From: Litsea cubeba
Lineage: Eukaryota > Streptophyta > Magnoliopsida > Laurales > Lauraceae
Direction of reading: 5' to 3'
NCBI GenBank assembly: GCA_012931725.1
Contig: WHSA01000011.1
Span: forward strand, 53,598-117,597
DNA length: 64,000 bases
A program made the translations under genes and the position numbers. This document shows positions 1 to 11,638 of this stretch, piece by piece. Under the pieces are notes generated by a model, which had not been told where the DNA came from, searched no databases, and worked only from the letters and a program-made list of their open reading frames with translations. Position 1 is the first letter of the stretch. Each line of letters begins with the position of its first letter.

Positions 1-377
1 GTATAGATTGGTGAATGAATAGATGGCATGGAGAAGGAGAAGGAGAAACATGTAAATTTGAATACCAAAGAAGCATAGGAGCTCATCATATAGTGGCCCA
101 GTTGGGATCCTAGCTGCAAGCTTGGCAGCCATTTTCCTGCTTAATTAGTCCTAGTTGAATTTAGCAAAAAACAAAATATTCTAAGGCTATTGTAACAAAT
201 ATATAAACCCTTTCTTCTCACTGTAATTGCAAAAAGAAAATCTTAATTGAAAAATGTACATTCCATATATGTGGTCTTGAGGGTCCACAAAGATGATCCA
301 TTGGCTGCTCCCTATCTTATAGAAACTGCATTGGAGACCTCATTGAACTGTACTCTTGCTCTAACAATCTTTAAAGT
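1..377. other. AT-rich flank, no gene recognised
   Basis: No reading frame, RNA gene or repeat that I can assign. With 7345-7437 this is the DNA into which the Mutator-like element inserted. Confidence 0.5.
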
Positions 378-386
378 TTCTGTATA
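378..386. repeat. 9-bp target site duplication, left copy of MULE
   Basis: TTCTGTATA lies directly outside the left terminal inverted repeat and recurs at 7336-7344 directly outside the right one. A 9-bp duplication is the usual size for Mutator-superfamily transposons. Confidence 0.9.
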
Positions 387-428
387 GAGAAATTCTATAT
401 GCATCACCAGTTTTGATGAATACACCCA
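387..428 (+). repeat. MULE left terminal inverted repeat
   Basis: Begins GAGAAATTCTATATGCATCA. It matches the reverse complement of 7294-7335 over about 42 bp with a handful of mismatches. The G-rich/AAA start is typical of Mutator ends. Confidence 0.88.
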
Positions 429-869
429 CTTTTAAGTTTTTTTTAATTACCAAATTGCCCTCCAGTGAAAGGACGAACTAGCCCTTTACCATCAACCTCC
501 TCCTCTCCTCTTCCTTTCGTTCTTTCACAGTGAGGGAGCCGTTTAGGTACTGTCATCTCCTATTCCTCCTCTTTTTCTTCTTCATTCTCCCTTTCATCCA
601 TTGTTTCGTAACCGTTTCCTCGCACTCATTCATGCCCGTTGATGTTCATCTCTTTCCTCATCATCTTCTTCAACCATTTAAAAGTATCCTTAAGTCTCAT
701 CAGAATCTTCAACCCTTGAAAGTACTCATCTCCCCGGGGCACATTGTCTACTGAAAGCAGGCATTTTCAACATGGACAAGCAATTGTCAATCTACCAAGA
801 GGAGGTATATTCTCCAACTCCGTTTCCAGCTTGTCACTCATTTTTTCCGCGATATGCTCGGTATTCCAG

Positions 870-1050
870 AACCGTGCAAAATCACACTGCACGGCACATT
901 TTAACTGTGCAATATTTTTTTGCACGGTCACAATAAACCGTGCAAAATAAACTTGCACGGTTATATTAAACCGTGCAAAAAAATAATGTACATCTATAAT
1001 TTGCCGTACAGTGTGATTTTGCACGGTCCTATAGAACCGTACACTAATAA
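870..1050. repeat. CCGTGCA/TGCACGG motif cluster 1
   Basis: About eight copies of CCGTGCA or its complement TGCACGG, plus decayed forms, alternate in both orientations over about 180 bp. The cluster ends just before the first recognisable transposase exon. Adjacent copies form imperfect inverted repeats. Function is unknown; possible binding sites or simple subterminal repeat expansion. Confidence 0.8.
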
Positions 1051-1077
1051 ACTAATAATTTGGGATCATATTTTCAG

Positions 1078-2870
1078 GAGATTGATTCAACTGGTGCAAG
1101 TCAGTGCTCTCTTGATTTTACTAATGTCTTCACCACTGAAACGATATTCAGAAGCCGAGATGATCTAATCCAATGGACACGGGATGTCGGAAAGAAACAT
1201 GGCTTGGTGATTGTAATCAAAACTTCGGATGCTGGTGGAGATGGTAGGAAACCGAGAATAGTTTATCCTAGTGAGAGAAGTGGGTAGTTACAGGGCTTCA
1301 TCGAATATATACGAAAAGAAGAATCCTAACAAGGCAACGGGAACGAAGAAGTGTAATTGCCCATTTGCTTTGAAGGGTCGAAAGTTTGCCTAGTGACGAT
1401 GATTGGATGTTAGTAATGGTTTGTGGATACACAATCATCCAAACGCACAACATCTCGAAGGGCACTCGTTCGCTGGAGGCTTTCTACGGAAGAGATTAAT
1501 GTTTTGATTGATATGTCTAAGAATCTGGTGAAGCCAAGGAACATCCTTCGAACACTGCAGGAGAGGAATGTGCACAACACCACTACGATGAAGAGTATCT
1601 ACAATGCTCGTCAAAAGTTTAGGGTGACAGAGATGGCCGGTCGATCACAGATGCAAGCAACTTATGATGCATTTGGAGAAGAACAAGTACATTGAGTATC
1701 ACACTGGCAATGATGATACAGATGCAATCTTAGACTTATTCTGGGCACATCCGTCATCTATTCAGCTATTCCGTGCATTCCAGAAGTTTTGATAATGGAT
1801 TCCACGTACAAGACCAATAGATATCGACTTCCATTGCTTGAGATTGTTGGTGTTACATCTACCCAACTGACGTTCTCTGTTGCTTTTGTTTACCTTGATT
1901 CAGAGAGGGAGGCCAATTATAGATGGGCCATGGAGAGGCTTAAGGATGTAATGGATGGATGCATTATGCCACGTGTGATTGTTACAGATAGAGAGTTAGC
2001 GCTCATGAATGCAATCAAAGTTGTATATCCGAATGCAGCAAACTTATTATGCAGGTGCATATATCTAGGAACATCTTGGCAAACTGTAGAAGTTCTTTGA
2101 GACCAACGACAGATGGGATGCTTTTATCTCTTGTTGGGAACATGTTGGTACTCTCTCCAACTGAAAGTGACTATATTCAACTTCTAAGTGCTTTGGAACG
2201 GAATTTTTGTGGGTATCCACATGCTGTTGATTATGTGAAGAACTCGTGGTGAATAAGCATAAGGAACAATTCGTGTCTGTTTGGACGGATCAGAATATGC
2301 ATTTTGGCAACGGCACCACTAACAGGGCTGAGAGTGCACACGCAAAATTAAAGAGACATCTTGGTACATCGAGCTGTAGTTTTGATTCGTCCTGGCAGGT
2401 TATCCATTCCCTGCTTCAGTTGTTATTTACTGAAATAAAGGCTTTCTTTTGAAAAGAGTTTAAACACCGTGCAACATAATTCAAACCGGCACTGTTCCGT
2501 GAATTGAGAGGATTTGTATCAAGGAGTGCTTTGGATATAGTATTAAATGAGTCGCTAAGAGCTGCTGATATTGGTTCGGATTCGGATGCATGTGGGTGCG
2601 TTGTACGACGGACCCATGGTTTACCATGTGCACATGAAATTGCATGAATGTATAAGAGAAGGGTCTCATATACCACTAAGATGTGTACATCAATTTTGGC
2701 GGAAGCTCAATTTAGATCCCACTAAGATGAACAAAGCCCCTGAGTTGACCACAACTTCTGAGTTCGACTTGATCGATAAGAAATTTCGGGGAAGTGATGA
2801 GGCTGGAAAAATTCAACTACTGAAAAAAATTGAGAGAAATAGCAAGTCCAGAATGTACACCTCTGATTGA
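1078..2870 (+). pseudogene. MULE transposase, frameshifted
   Basis: Cuts and rejoins transposon ends in the nucleus (MULE DDE family). The first recognisable exon follows a splice-acceptor-like tattttcag at 1069-1077. It reads into a MuDR/FAR1-type N-terminal domain (IFRSRDDLIQWTRDVGKKHG) and, in another frame, a cysteine pair (KKCNCPF). The catalytic core has Asp in MDSTYKTNRY (1798-1800), Asp in VTDRELALMNAI (1987-1989) and Glu in TTNRAESAHAKL (2330-2332). A SWIM zinc finger with C, C-A-H and E-I residues reads near 2590-2640. The pieces lie in different frames with stops between them (for example after 1285, 1695 and 2100), so the gene has multiple indels. Introns cannot explain all of the frame changes. 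Confidence 0.88.
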
Positions 2871-3671
2871 ACCGGACATTAAATTGAATACTCGCGGTCG
2901 GTCATCATTGAAGAAAAAGAAGTTGGATCGGTCTACGACCCGTGAGCCGTCTGCATTCGAATACGCAGTAGGGGTGAAAGAGAGTGGACGACTTATATTA
3001 AGTAGTACATCTGTAAAGAAGATGAGTGAGAAGATTAGTGTCCGTCGAACTCGATCATGTACATTTTCGCAATCGCTCCCACAGCCTTTGGGACCCTACA
3101 TCCATAATGTTAAGGATGTCGCAGCGGATGGTAACTGTGGATTCAGATCTATAGCAGGCCTTCTTGGCATGGGCGAGGACAGTTGGAGACAGGTTAGATT
3201 GGACTTGAGCACTGAATTGCAGAGGCATCAACATTATTATGCATTGGTCTATGGAGGAGATGACCGGGTTGGAGAGCTGTACTACGTGTTGTCTTACTTC
3301 GAAAACAATCCAGGATTCGATCGTTGGATGACAATGCCGGACATGGGTCACTTGATATCTTCGTATTATAAAGTTGTATTGGTCCTGCTTTCATTGCAGC
3401 AATGCTTGACTTTCTTGCCTTTGTTATCACCCCCGATTCCAACAAGTGATCACAAAATCATCGCGATTGGTTTCGTCAATGGAAACCATTACGTCAGGTA
3501 TTCATGAAGCCAGAAGCACCCATGCCACCTATTGCAACAAATTGGCATAGACACCATCATCCTGATGCAGACGGATGGCAGCTCCCATATGCAAATCGCA
3601 TCGAGCAATTCAGAGACATTTTGGGAAATAGTGTAGCAACACAAGAGTCGGTTAATCTTGACAGCGATTGA
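2830..3671 (+). pseudogene. OTU cysteine-protease domain downstream of transposase
   Basis: OTU domains are papain-like proteases, usually deubiquitinating. Several plant MULE families carry one C-terminal to the transposase. Visible here are the Asp-Gly-Asn-Cys motif (Asp 3127-3129, Cys 3136-3138) with following hydrophobic helix, and the catalytic His in NGNHYV (3487-3489). The open stretch 2830-3507 covers both. Immediately after the His the frame shifts and a conserved-looking tail continues to 3671 (FMKPEAPMPPIATNWHR, then HHHPDADGW). Catalytic residues are intact. The reading frame to the transposase and to the tail is broken, so a working product is unlikely from this copy. Confidence 0.82.
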
Positions 3672-3824
3672 TTATATAAACTGATTCTCATTTGATGTAA
3701 CCATATAAATTATATAATGTAACTCATTTCGATGTAACCGTTTGCTTGTCATTTGATGTAACAATTTGATTATCATTTGATGTAACTCACACCGATCTTT
3801 TCTGTTGTGTAAAACATGGTCTGC

Positions 3825-3990
3825 ATCGCCAATATGTAATGGCTTGTCAGAATCTGCACGGCTAACAGATACTGTGCAATCTTTGTTATGCACGGCACAT
3901 AATGGTCGTGCAGACCATGTTATGTCCGGCACATATAGCCGTGCAGACCATATTATGCACGGCACATAACGGTCGAGCATACTGTGCAAT
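3825..3990. repeat. CCGTGCA/TGCACGG motif cluster 2
   Basis: TGCACGGC, CCGTGCAGACC and relatives repeat with roughly 25-40 bp spacing in the gap between the convergent transposase-OTU and PMD genes. It is the same motif as at 870-1050 and 6628-6840. Confidence 0.75.
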
Positions 3991-4270
3991 ACACATTACT
4001 TATATTTTGTGCAGACCTATGTCCCTTTCATTCCATTTTGCCTAATCTTTCTTTTACACAAAATATAGACTATAAGTTCTCTTAAAATATAAAAATTCAT
4101 CCTTTATAGCAGACATCTCAAAAAGAAAGAACTTGAATTCATCATTATATGTAAAAGTGATCATTTACATAATTGCCTTAAAAAAAAAGTGGCTTATAAT
4201 TCTGCCAAGTTCCAAAATAAATTACAAACTCCCATGACATAATCATAAAATCCAAAAACAGCAATTCTCC
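3991..4270. other. AT-rich interval between convergent MULE genes
   Basis: No coding signal. It presumably holds the 3' untranslated part of the minus-strand PMD gene. Confidence 0.5.
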
Positions 4271-6569
4271 TTAAGGACGCGTACGTCGTCGGTACGTCAC
4301 CGGCAAGCCATCCAAGATCTCGAGAGTGGTCTGTATTGCCCGGTAATAAAAATCAGCAGATTGACAAGGCTGTGCAATCGTAGCACGAAGATTATCACTC
4401 GCTCGGCAGATCTGTAAGAAATCATTATACATGTTAATAATTAAGAGAATTATAACTTTTAAAATGGATGCATAATGTTACAATTGAAATTTCAAACGCT
4501 CACCACTCTTGGAGTCGGGTCATCTTGATCCTCATGAGGATGATAATGGGAGTGCCGTTCGGGGTTCTGTACCCGAGGATGTGAAATCCTAACAAACCAC
4601 TCCATGTAGTCGGGTGAGCACTCCCATGCATGTTGTACTCGATGGCCACGGTGTGCTAGTGATAATACATGATCCTCCCAAGACTCCCAATACTGATCAA
4701 GGAATCTGTAGGAGACCTTGTATTGTCCAGCAGTAGATCCTCGAGACGCACGAAGGGGCGCGAGCGGTGCTGGTGGGATGGTTTGAACATACCCAAATTG
4801 ACGAAGAACCCTCTGTGGGTGGTAGGGTTCAATGACATCCATTGCTCTCAAGCAACCACAGAAGAAAGAACTCTGTTGGAATGGATGCTGAGCCCTGGCA
4901 CCGGTATACGGATCCCAAGCCACCTATGTCAAGAAGTAATTGAAACAACTCATTAATATTCTAACAAATAAATATAGATCATCAAAAAAACTTAAAATAA
5001 ATAGCAACAAATCTATTGGATGCTCACCTCACTAGGATGTAAGTCGTCCAGCCTCTCCCGCAACAACTTTACGTTCTCCCTTCCAATCCCGGAATCCTGG
5101 CCAGGATTCCAGCGAGCCGCATGAGGCATTGCAGCCGTAAACCCCCATGCTGCAGGAGGACGGACAAATGGGAAGTGCTCGTACACCCAAGACTTCAAGA
5201 GTTAGAGTTTTTAATTATATGATTAAAATAATATATAATTAATAGTATAGAGATAGGCAAATGGAAACTAAAGTCAAAGAGTTATGCACTTTACCGTGAG
5301 GAGTGTTAGGTATCCAGCAATCTGTCTCACATTTGCCCTCGTAGCGGTCCCCAATTGGCGATAAAGATATGCAAGTGCGGCAGCACCCCATGCATAATGA
5401 CGGACTTATCCCAAGTCCATCAGTGAAGATAGGTACGCAATGGGGACTCTGGTGGACGACTTATCAGTGAAAATTGTGCAGCCTAACAGAAACAGAAGAT
5501 AGCCTCTAACTGCACAATCTACCTGCTCAACAGACGACCTAGGACCCACACTACTGCACACTCGCTTGATCCAGGCCATCCTCACTACCCCACCACGCGC
5601 CACTTGAAGTTCAGCAGACGCAGTCGCTCTATCCACGCCTAGTCCAGCCTCAAGTAAATCTACCTGCTCGGTAAATCCCATACTGGTCGATGCGTGGACA
5701 GGCAGTCCCAGTTACTGGGATGCCGAGGAGAGTACCCACATCGTCTAAGGTGATCGTCATCTCACCGAATGGCATGTGGAAGGTGTTTGTCTCGGGCTGC
5801 CACCTCTCAACGAAACTGGATATCAAAGGGGCGGAAGTATATCGGTACGACAATGACTTAAGGCCAGCCAATCCAGACTCTTCTAAAATCGCACGAAACC
5901 GAGGAACTTCGATATCGGCCCCATCCCCGGGCCGAGGTATGTACCAATCCTTCAACCCTCAGCCAATGATTGATACACTTAAGCGGCTCACGTTCCTGCA
6001 CATTAAAAGTTTTAAACTTAATTAATATATGTTATTATAGACTTCAACACATATTATTTGAAAAACAATTAATTCACAAATTTAAAAAATGCAAGATTAC
6101 CTCCCCGTCCCATATGGGTATGGCCACGTGCGTCCTGACACTAGGGAGGACCGATAAATCAACCGGACCACCGGGGATAGGACCCTCCCCTGCTGCCGCT
6201 GGGGGAGGACTGGATGGCTATTCATCCTGGTCTGATGGATGATCCTCCCTTGCTGCCGCTGCAGCAGAAGTGGACGGCTGTGCCTACCTCCTCCTCTGAG
6301 GAATCATGCTCTGACGAATCCTCCTCAGATGAATCATCCTCTGACTCCTCTGACGAATCTGGGAGTGGATCCTGTCGCATTTTACGTCTTCGTTTAGATG
6401 CCGTTGGTCGTTGACGACCGGCAGTTGAAGTACTAGTATGCAAACCTCGGCGACGCGCCGGTCTTGCGACACCGATCTTCGTCCTCACTCTAGATGGCTC
6501 GCTAGAAGAACTAGCCCGTCCACCTATTGAAAGTGAGTTGCCACCGCGACGAGCAGGTCTTCTAGGCAT
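4271..6569 (-). pseudogene. Plant mobile domain (PMD) gene carried by the MULE
   Basis: The PMD family includes Arabidopsis MAIN/MAIL1 and the long-form PP7 proteins, and many transposon-borne copies. Read on the minus strand: exon 1 from ATG 6569 to about 6225 is basic then Ser/Glu/Asp-rich (SSEESEDDSSEEDSSEHDSS). A short exon ends near 6104. The PMD core (6000-5400) contains ERWQPETNTFHMPFGEMTIT and DDVGTLLGIPVTG. Further exons lie at about 5200-5013, 4923-4500 and 4411-4271, the last with acceptor cttacag and a TAA stop. One-base frameshifts interrupt the core near 5957 and near 5680, so it is a pseudogene as read. The gene opposes the transposase and has a motif cluster (6628-6840) just upstream of its ATG. 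Confidence 0.82.
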
Positions 6570-6627
6570 TTTCTAATCTGTTCAAAATAAAAAACAAAAA
6601 TTGTTATTTTAACATTGTAAATTTGTT

Positions 6628-6840
6628 CTGCACGGCATACTATTAATGTGTAATCTCATATCTGCACGGCCAATGTGAGTCATGCATATGTAATTTGCAC
6701 GGCATATCGACACTGTGCAAATAACATATGCACGGCTAACATTGGCCGTGAAGATGTGAAATGCACGGCTAACATTGGCCGTGCATATAGTAAATGCACG
6801 GTGTCGATATGCCGTGCAAATTTAACCTGCACGCTTCTGG
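6628..6840. repeat. CCGTGCA/TGCACGG motif cluster 3
   Basis: Ten or so TGCACGG/CCGTGCA copies in both orientations, 60-270 bp upstream of the PMD gene ATG at 6569. Two copies flank GCTAACATTGGCCGTG, which itself recurs (6734-6785). Confidence 0.8.
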
Positions 6841-7293
6841 TTTGCCGAGCACCACGCGAACCAGAAGAAAAAAGCAAATGGGAAGGGAAATTTTGGCGTT
6901 CGAAACACCCATCCATATCATCCATATCATGCATTAGGGAATCCACATACAATCGAAATAGGTGAAAATACAATCTAACTACACATACATTACAACCTAA
7001 AAAGAAGGTGAAAATGATTGGAAAGCTTTAACGAAGGAGAAGAAGATTACCTTACCTTGTTTGAACAAGAAGAAGAAGATGAAGAATAAGAAGAACGTGA
7101 TGAGAGCAGTGGAGAAGATGTAGCAGGAGACACCGGATTTTTTCAACTTCTGTTAGCCGTGCCAAATTTGAAAAGCGAGGACGAGGGAATGGAGAAGGAG
7201 AAGACGAGGTCTGGTGGGCAGTTTCGGTATTTTGGTGGGTGGGCTCAGCAAATAGGTTTTAAACCTAAAATGGCTGTGGTGAGCTCAGAATGT
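6841..7293. other. MULE subterminal region, no gene
   Basis: Purine-rich tracts (AAGAAGAAGATGAAG type) and no convincing reading frame. Probably the 5' flank or untranslated exon of the minus-strand PMD gene. Confidence 0.45.
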
Positions 7294-7335
7294 AGGGTGT
7301 ATTCATAAAAAATGGTGGTGCATATAGAATTTCCC
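7294..7335 (-). repeat. MULE right terminal inverted repeat
   Basis: The reverse complement begins GGGAAATTCTATATGCACCA and pairs with 387-428. It is followed at once by the second copy of the 9-bp duplication (7336-7344). Confidence 0.88.
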
Positions 7336-7437
7336 TTCTGTATAAGGGAATACACTCAATCCACGCACATGTACAAGTAACATTGTCATTGAGTTGAGTT
7401 CAGAACAAGATGAATGAAAGAATTCGATGAATATTTA

Positions 7438-7893
7438 TGTTAGGAACAACACCCAAAAGAAACCTGAATGTTTAGTCCGAAAGGGCAAGCTAAATTACTT
7501 GTCACAAGGTCAAAGGCTAGTAAGCTCTGTTGGAAAGCTTTGGGTTTTTAAATCCTCTCTAGAATTAATCCAATAATACTATATACATTTAATCTAAACC
7601 AATAGAGCAGTTAAATGGTACATGATTGTGCCATTTTGAAACACTGATCCAACAGAAGGTTGGTCTTCAATGGGGAATCACAACTCTCTTGTGCTTCGTC
7701 TTTTCTTCTCCGGTAAGTGAGAAACTTTTTTTAGCCAAGAAAGTTACCCGGGTTGCCTTTTATAGGCCCTAATTCTCTCCTTCCATCAAGAAGAGAAATA
7801 ATATCCTTTCAATTAGCAGTTAATGGCAACCAGTAAATAACCTTAAAGATAAGTTGTGGCCATGTGGGCCACCCCTAGTAAAACGATCCAACA
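7438..7893 (-). mobile_element. Copia-type 3' LTR (minus orientation), partner LTR missing
   Basis: Read on the minus strand it starts TGTTGGATCG and ends CCTAACA, a TG...CA structure of 456 bp. It is preceded by a purine tract AAGTGGGAGAA (7904-7894), a common Copia 3' arrangement. A TATAAAA box lies at 7764-7758 within it. The flanking bases on the two sides do not match (ATTTA versus TTCTC), because the right side is element interior, not a target duplication. Only about 150 bp of interior seem to remain before unrelated CACTA-like sequence. Confidence 0.75.
7758..7764 (-). promoter_or_regulatory. TATA box of the Copia-type LTR
   Basis: The minus strand reads CTATAAAAGGC, 130-136 bp from the LTR 5' end in that orientation. 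This is a normal U3/R position. Confidence 0.55.
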
Positions 7894-7904
7894 TTCTCCC
7901 ACTT
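7894..7904 (-). other. Polypurine tract of the Copia-type element
   Basis: The minus strand reads AAGTGGGAGAA directly before the LTR TG. Confidence 0.6.
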
Positions 7905-8149
7905 GGTCCATATGACCACAAAAACAAAACAAAGAAAAATTTGGAAAACAAATTTCGAAAAACGACCTTGATTGGTGATAACCATTTTGAAAAACACTTG
8001 TCATCATAACTTTCATGCTAAGTTTTTAATTTATGACTAAGTAGTCTGATAATGTGAAATATGGCGGTTACATGCCTTTTAACGACGTATTTCCTTCCAT
8101 AATTATAACATTAGCATTATTACTTAACATAATCCTTACTACGTCAAAA

Positions 8150-8600
8150 ATGCTAAAAAACCACAGCCAATGGCCGTGTTCTTTCCCTTTTAGCCACAGA
8201 TATAACCGTGGCAATCGCTGTGGCAAAGAATGGTGCCGTATTTCAAAAGCCACAGCTCGAACCTATGGAAAATTTTAAAATTACTACAGCCATTACATGT
8301 GGATAACAATAAAATAAAACCACACACAAAACCATGGTTGTTTTATTTAAAAAAAAACCACAACTCGACCCTGTGGCAAATTTAAAAATGACCACAGCCA
8401 TTACATGTGGATAATGATAAAATAAAACCACACACAAAACCGTGGTTTTTTTATTAAAAGAAAAAACCACAACTCGACCCTGTGGCAAATTTAAAAATGA
8501 CCACAGCCATTACATGTGGATAATAATAAAATAAAACCACACACAAAACTATGGTTTTTTTTTACTTTAAAAAGAAAAAAAATGATGCCAATGGCCAAGG
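8150..8600. repeat. CACTA-like subterminal repeats
   Basis: Short motifs CCACAG, CTGTGG, CCGTGG and CCACACACAAAACCGTGG recur in both orientations. A unit of about 125 bp (CCACAACTCGACCCTGTGGC onward) is repeated about three times (8230-8560). Subterminal arrays of this kind are known from En/Spm CACTA elements, and CACTA-type coding sequence follows. No CACTA terminus was found, so this end looks truncated. Confidence 0.6.
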
Positions 8601-8903
8601 TTTTTTTTATTTTTATTTTAAAAAAATATTTTAAAAATTGAAAAAATTGCACCTGTTTTATACCAATAACAATAAACTAAATGAATTTTTCATAACAATA
8701 AACTAAATGGTTCTTCCAACACATCCAACCCAAACAGGTATATAATAATAAAACATCCAACATTATTTCAAATGACCATACAATAATCAACCATCTATCA
8801 ACTAAAACATTATCATAATTAACAATGTAACCATCCATCACTAAATTTAGTATCTCAAAATATTCAATTGAAAATGTTAAATGGAGATGATCTTAAATTC
8901 GGG
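8601..8903. other. AT-rich, no gene
   Basis: A/T-rich sequence between the subterminal repeats and the stop codon of the CACTA gene. Probably the 3' untranslated region. Confidence 0.45.
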
Positions 8904-9904
8904 CTAATCTATGGCATCGCCTGGTGTGAGATCTCCCATCTTGCCTCGTCCGTTTATCAAGTCAACATTCCCATCAATGATCTCATCTAAAATGATCCTT
9001 TTCCAACTTGATTCTTCAGCAAACTCATTTGAGTGTCTTCCATATGCGACAGCGTATTTTTTGTCAAATGCAACAATTTTAGCAAAGGTGAACTTGATTT
9101 GGATTGTGCCTCCTGACGTGAGGAATCTTGCCTTACCTACATATATTATATATTTGGAAAAGTTAGTAATTCATCAATAGGATATTTAATTATGTTAGGG
9201 GATATATTATTAATGTAAAATAAATAAAGTACTTGAGATGAACTCTCATAATTACTCGAAAATCGAGTCTGTCCCCCACCACGAGATGCAAGAATTTGTT
9301 GCATTTCCCTCATATGCTCTTTCAGTTGTTTCACCTCAGTATGAAGGGTGACATTCGACTTCTCCCGCTCTATTGCTCTCTTATAAGGAGCTGAACGCGA
9401 AATGGCATACTTAGAAATTCCTGAACCCATGCCCTTCACGTGTCCACGAGTATCACGACCACATGCCGGTGCCACCGGGTCTTGATCCAGATGTCCTTGT
9501 GCAAAGGAAGGGTTATTCTCATGTATTACGCGAACTCTTTCCTGTAAAGTGAAAAACATAATATGGTTTTAAACTCTGAACAATAATAAGATTTTAAACT
9601 ATGAACAAGTCTGCTTTGTACGAAAATGGTGCATGAACAAAAGAAATAAATGAAAATGGTGCATGAACAAGTCTAAAACTGAGTTTTAAAACCATGACAC
9701 CATTTTAGTTGGGACTGACATTGTCTGGTTAAAGGTGGTCAATGCCTTCACCCATTTGGGATTGTTGCTATGATTTTCTCTGAAAAATGGATGAGGAAGA
9801 TATAACTTTAGAAAAATAGAAGTCATAACTTTAGAAAAATATTGACAGAATCTCCCCAGTATTTCGGACCCCAAAAAATATCTTGGGTGCACAAATGTAT
9901 TACT

Positions 9905-10162
9905 TGTTAATAAAACACTTCATATATATATAACTCCAATGCCCCTCAAAACTCCAATATCAACAATCCATATCATCACATCATATAGTACTTAAAACAC
10001 TTCATATATATATAACTCCAATACCCCTCAAAACTCCAATATCAACAATCCATATCATCACATCACATAGTACTTAAAACACTTCATATATATAACTCCA
10101 ATGCCCCTTAAAACTCCAATATCAACAATTCATATCATCACATCACATAGTACTTACATAAT
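9905..10162. repeat. Three tandem copies of an ~85-bp unit in a CACTA gene intron
   Basis: The unit contains AAAACACTTCATATATATAT, then AACTCCAAT, CCCCTCAAAACTCCAATATC and CATATCATCACATCA. Copies start near 9914, 9996 and 10076 and differ by a few bases. Confidence 0.8.
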
Positions 10163-11602
10163 GAATTTAAGAATGAGAATTCTTATATATCTTAAAAACA
10201 AATCAAATTGGTGAATTGTAAATGTGATAATCCCTTAACTAAACTTAGTGCCAATGCAATAAATTGGAATTAGGTTTTTCTTACCGTTTCTTCGCAGGAA
10301 GCAGAACCATCCTTCTTTGTATGAGTTTCAAGCCAGATATCCATACACGTGATCTCCTTGTCAAGATTTTTTCGCCGTTGAAAAATGTTAGAAGCGAACT
10401 GAAAGTCCTGGGATCCTAACCCTAGAGGGGGGGGTGAATAGGGTGAGCTACTAATAGTGACTAACTATGACCAATTTTAATTTCTTTACAATTAACTATT
10501 TCACTAGTGATGATAACAAGCACAATGCGGAAGCTAAATACATACAATCATCACAAGAGCAGCACCACAACACAATATTTAATAGTGGTTCGGCCAACGT
10601 GCCTACATCCACTACCGGCTTGTGTTCCTCACACCCCACCGGATTTCCACTATTATGCTTTTCAAAAGGCTAGCAATAACCTCTACACTGTATGCTTTCC
10701 AAGGCTTTAGCAATAACCTTACAATGATGGTTTTTCCTAGGCTAACAACAACCTATCAATATGCTTTTAATGGCTAAGCAATAACCTTACAAGAAATGAT
10801 TTCTCAAAGAAAGTGCTTCCAAAGAACACTCTAAGAGATTACAATGAAGCACAATTACAATGCCTCTTTAATAGGCTAATTTGAAAGTGAAAACTAAACT
10901 CACACAACACACTAATGAGTGCAAAGATGTATGCTAATGAGGTGTGTGTGTGACAACTTCAATCAAGTCTAAAAAGTAAAGTCCATGAATATATGCTCAA
11001 AGCAATTCAAAGATTAAAGCACATAGAAAGAATTGATTGAAGTTTAAATGCAAATCACATGAACAAATACTAACTTGTTGATGATTTAAAACATAAAGGC
11101 TCACAAGTTGTATGAAATTAATTTGGCTTAAACATGTGATGCATTTGTAGTGTTGTTTTCAAAAACAAGATTTAACAAAGGTTTTAAAAAGATTAAAAAC
11201 AACAATGATGATTCAAACAAGTTAAATTAACATGTTATAAAGAAATCAAAGTTTTAAACATAACATGTTTAACAAAGTTTAAAACTAAACTAAGTTTGAA
11301 TCAAGGAAAAGAATTCATTACAACTTAATATCAAAGATTGAATGCAAGAAATGAATTCATTTCATCATAGTTATCATGCTAAATACATTTACCAAAGATT
11401 TAAAACCAAGCATGAAACATATGATTAAATTAAGCAAAGCTTACTTGGAGATTTAACTTCATTAATCCAAGCTTGAGCTTCCTTAATGACCTTCTTAATC
11501 CCCTTGGTTCATCCCCTTTATCTTCTCTTCAAACACCTCCAAGAAGGCTCCAAGTTTCCTCAAAAGTTCCAACTCTTTTTTTTTTTCAAAGGGAATGAAG
11601 CC

Positions 11603-11610
11603 TTTTTATA
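11603..11610 (-). promoter_or_regulatory. TATA box of solo LTR
   Basis: The minus strand reads GTATAAAAAGG, the likely U3 promoter of this LTR. Confidence 0.5.
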
Positions 11611-11638
11611 CACAGAAAACAGAGTTTCTGCGTGTCCC

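Larger units (their letters stand above)
387..7335. mobile_element. Mutator-like element (MULE) with transposase-OTU and PMD genes
   Basis: The element is bounded by terminal inverted repeats and a perfect 9-bp duplication (378-386 and 7336-7344). Inside, the plus strand carries a MULE transposase fused to an OTU-type cysteine protease domain (1078-3671). The minus strand carries a plant mobile domain gene (4271-6569), convergent with the first. Both genes contain frameshifts, so this copy is not autonomous as read. The clean ends and perfect duplication nevertheless mean the insertion boundaries have been preserved. Three clusters of a TGCACGG/CCGTGCA motif occur upstream of the transposase, between the 3' ends, and upstream of the PMD gene. 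Confidence 0.93.

Noticed and set aside
530..754. Small plus-strand ORF upstream of the MULE transposase with a hydrophobic start
   Set aside because: Low-complexity pyrimidine-rich DNA. No family resemblance and no conserved context; possibly untranslated leader.
10430..10440. Run of G and GGTGAATAGGG as a possible telomere-like repeat
   Set aside because: It is a single occurrence inside an LTR, not a repeated telomeric unit.
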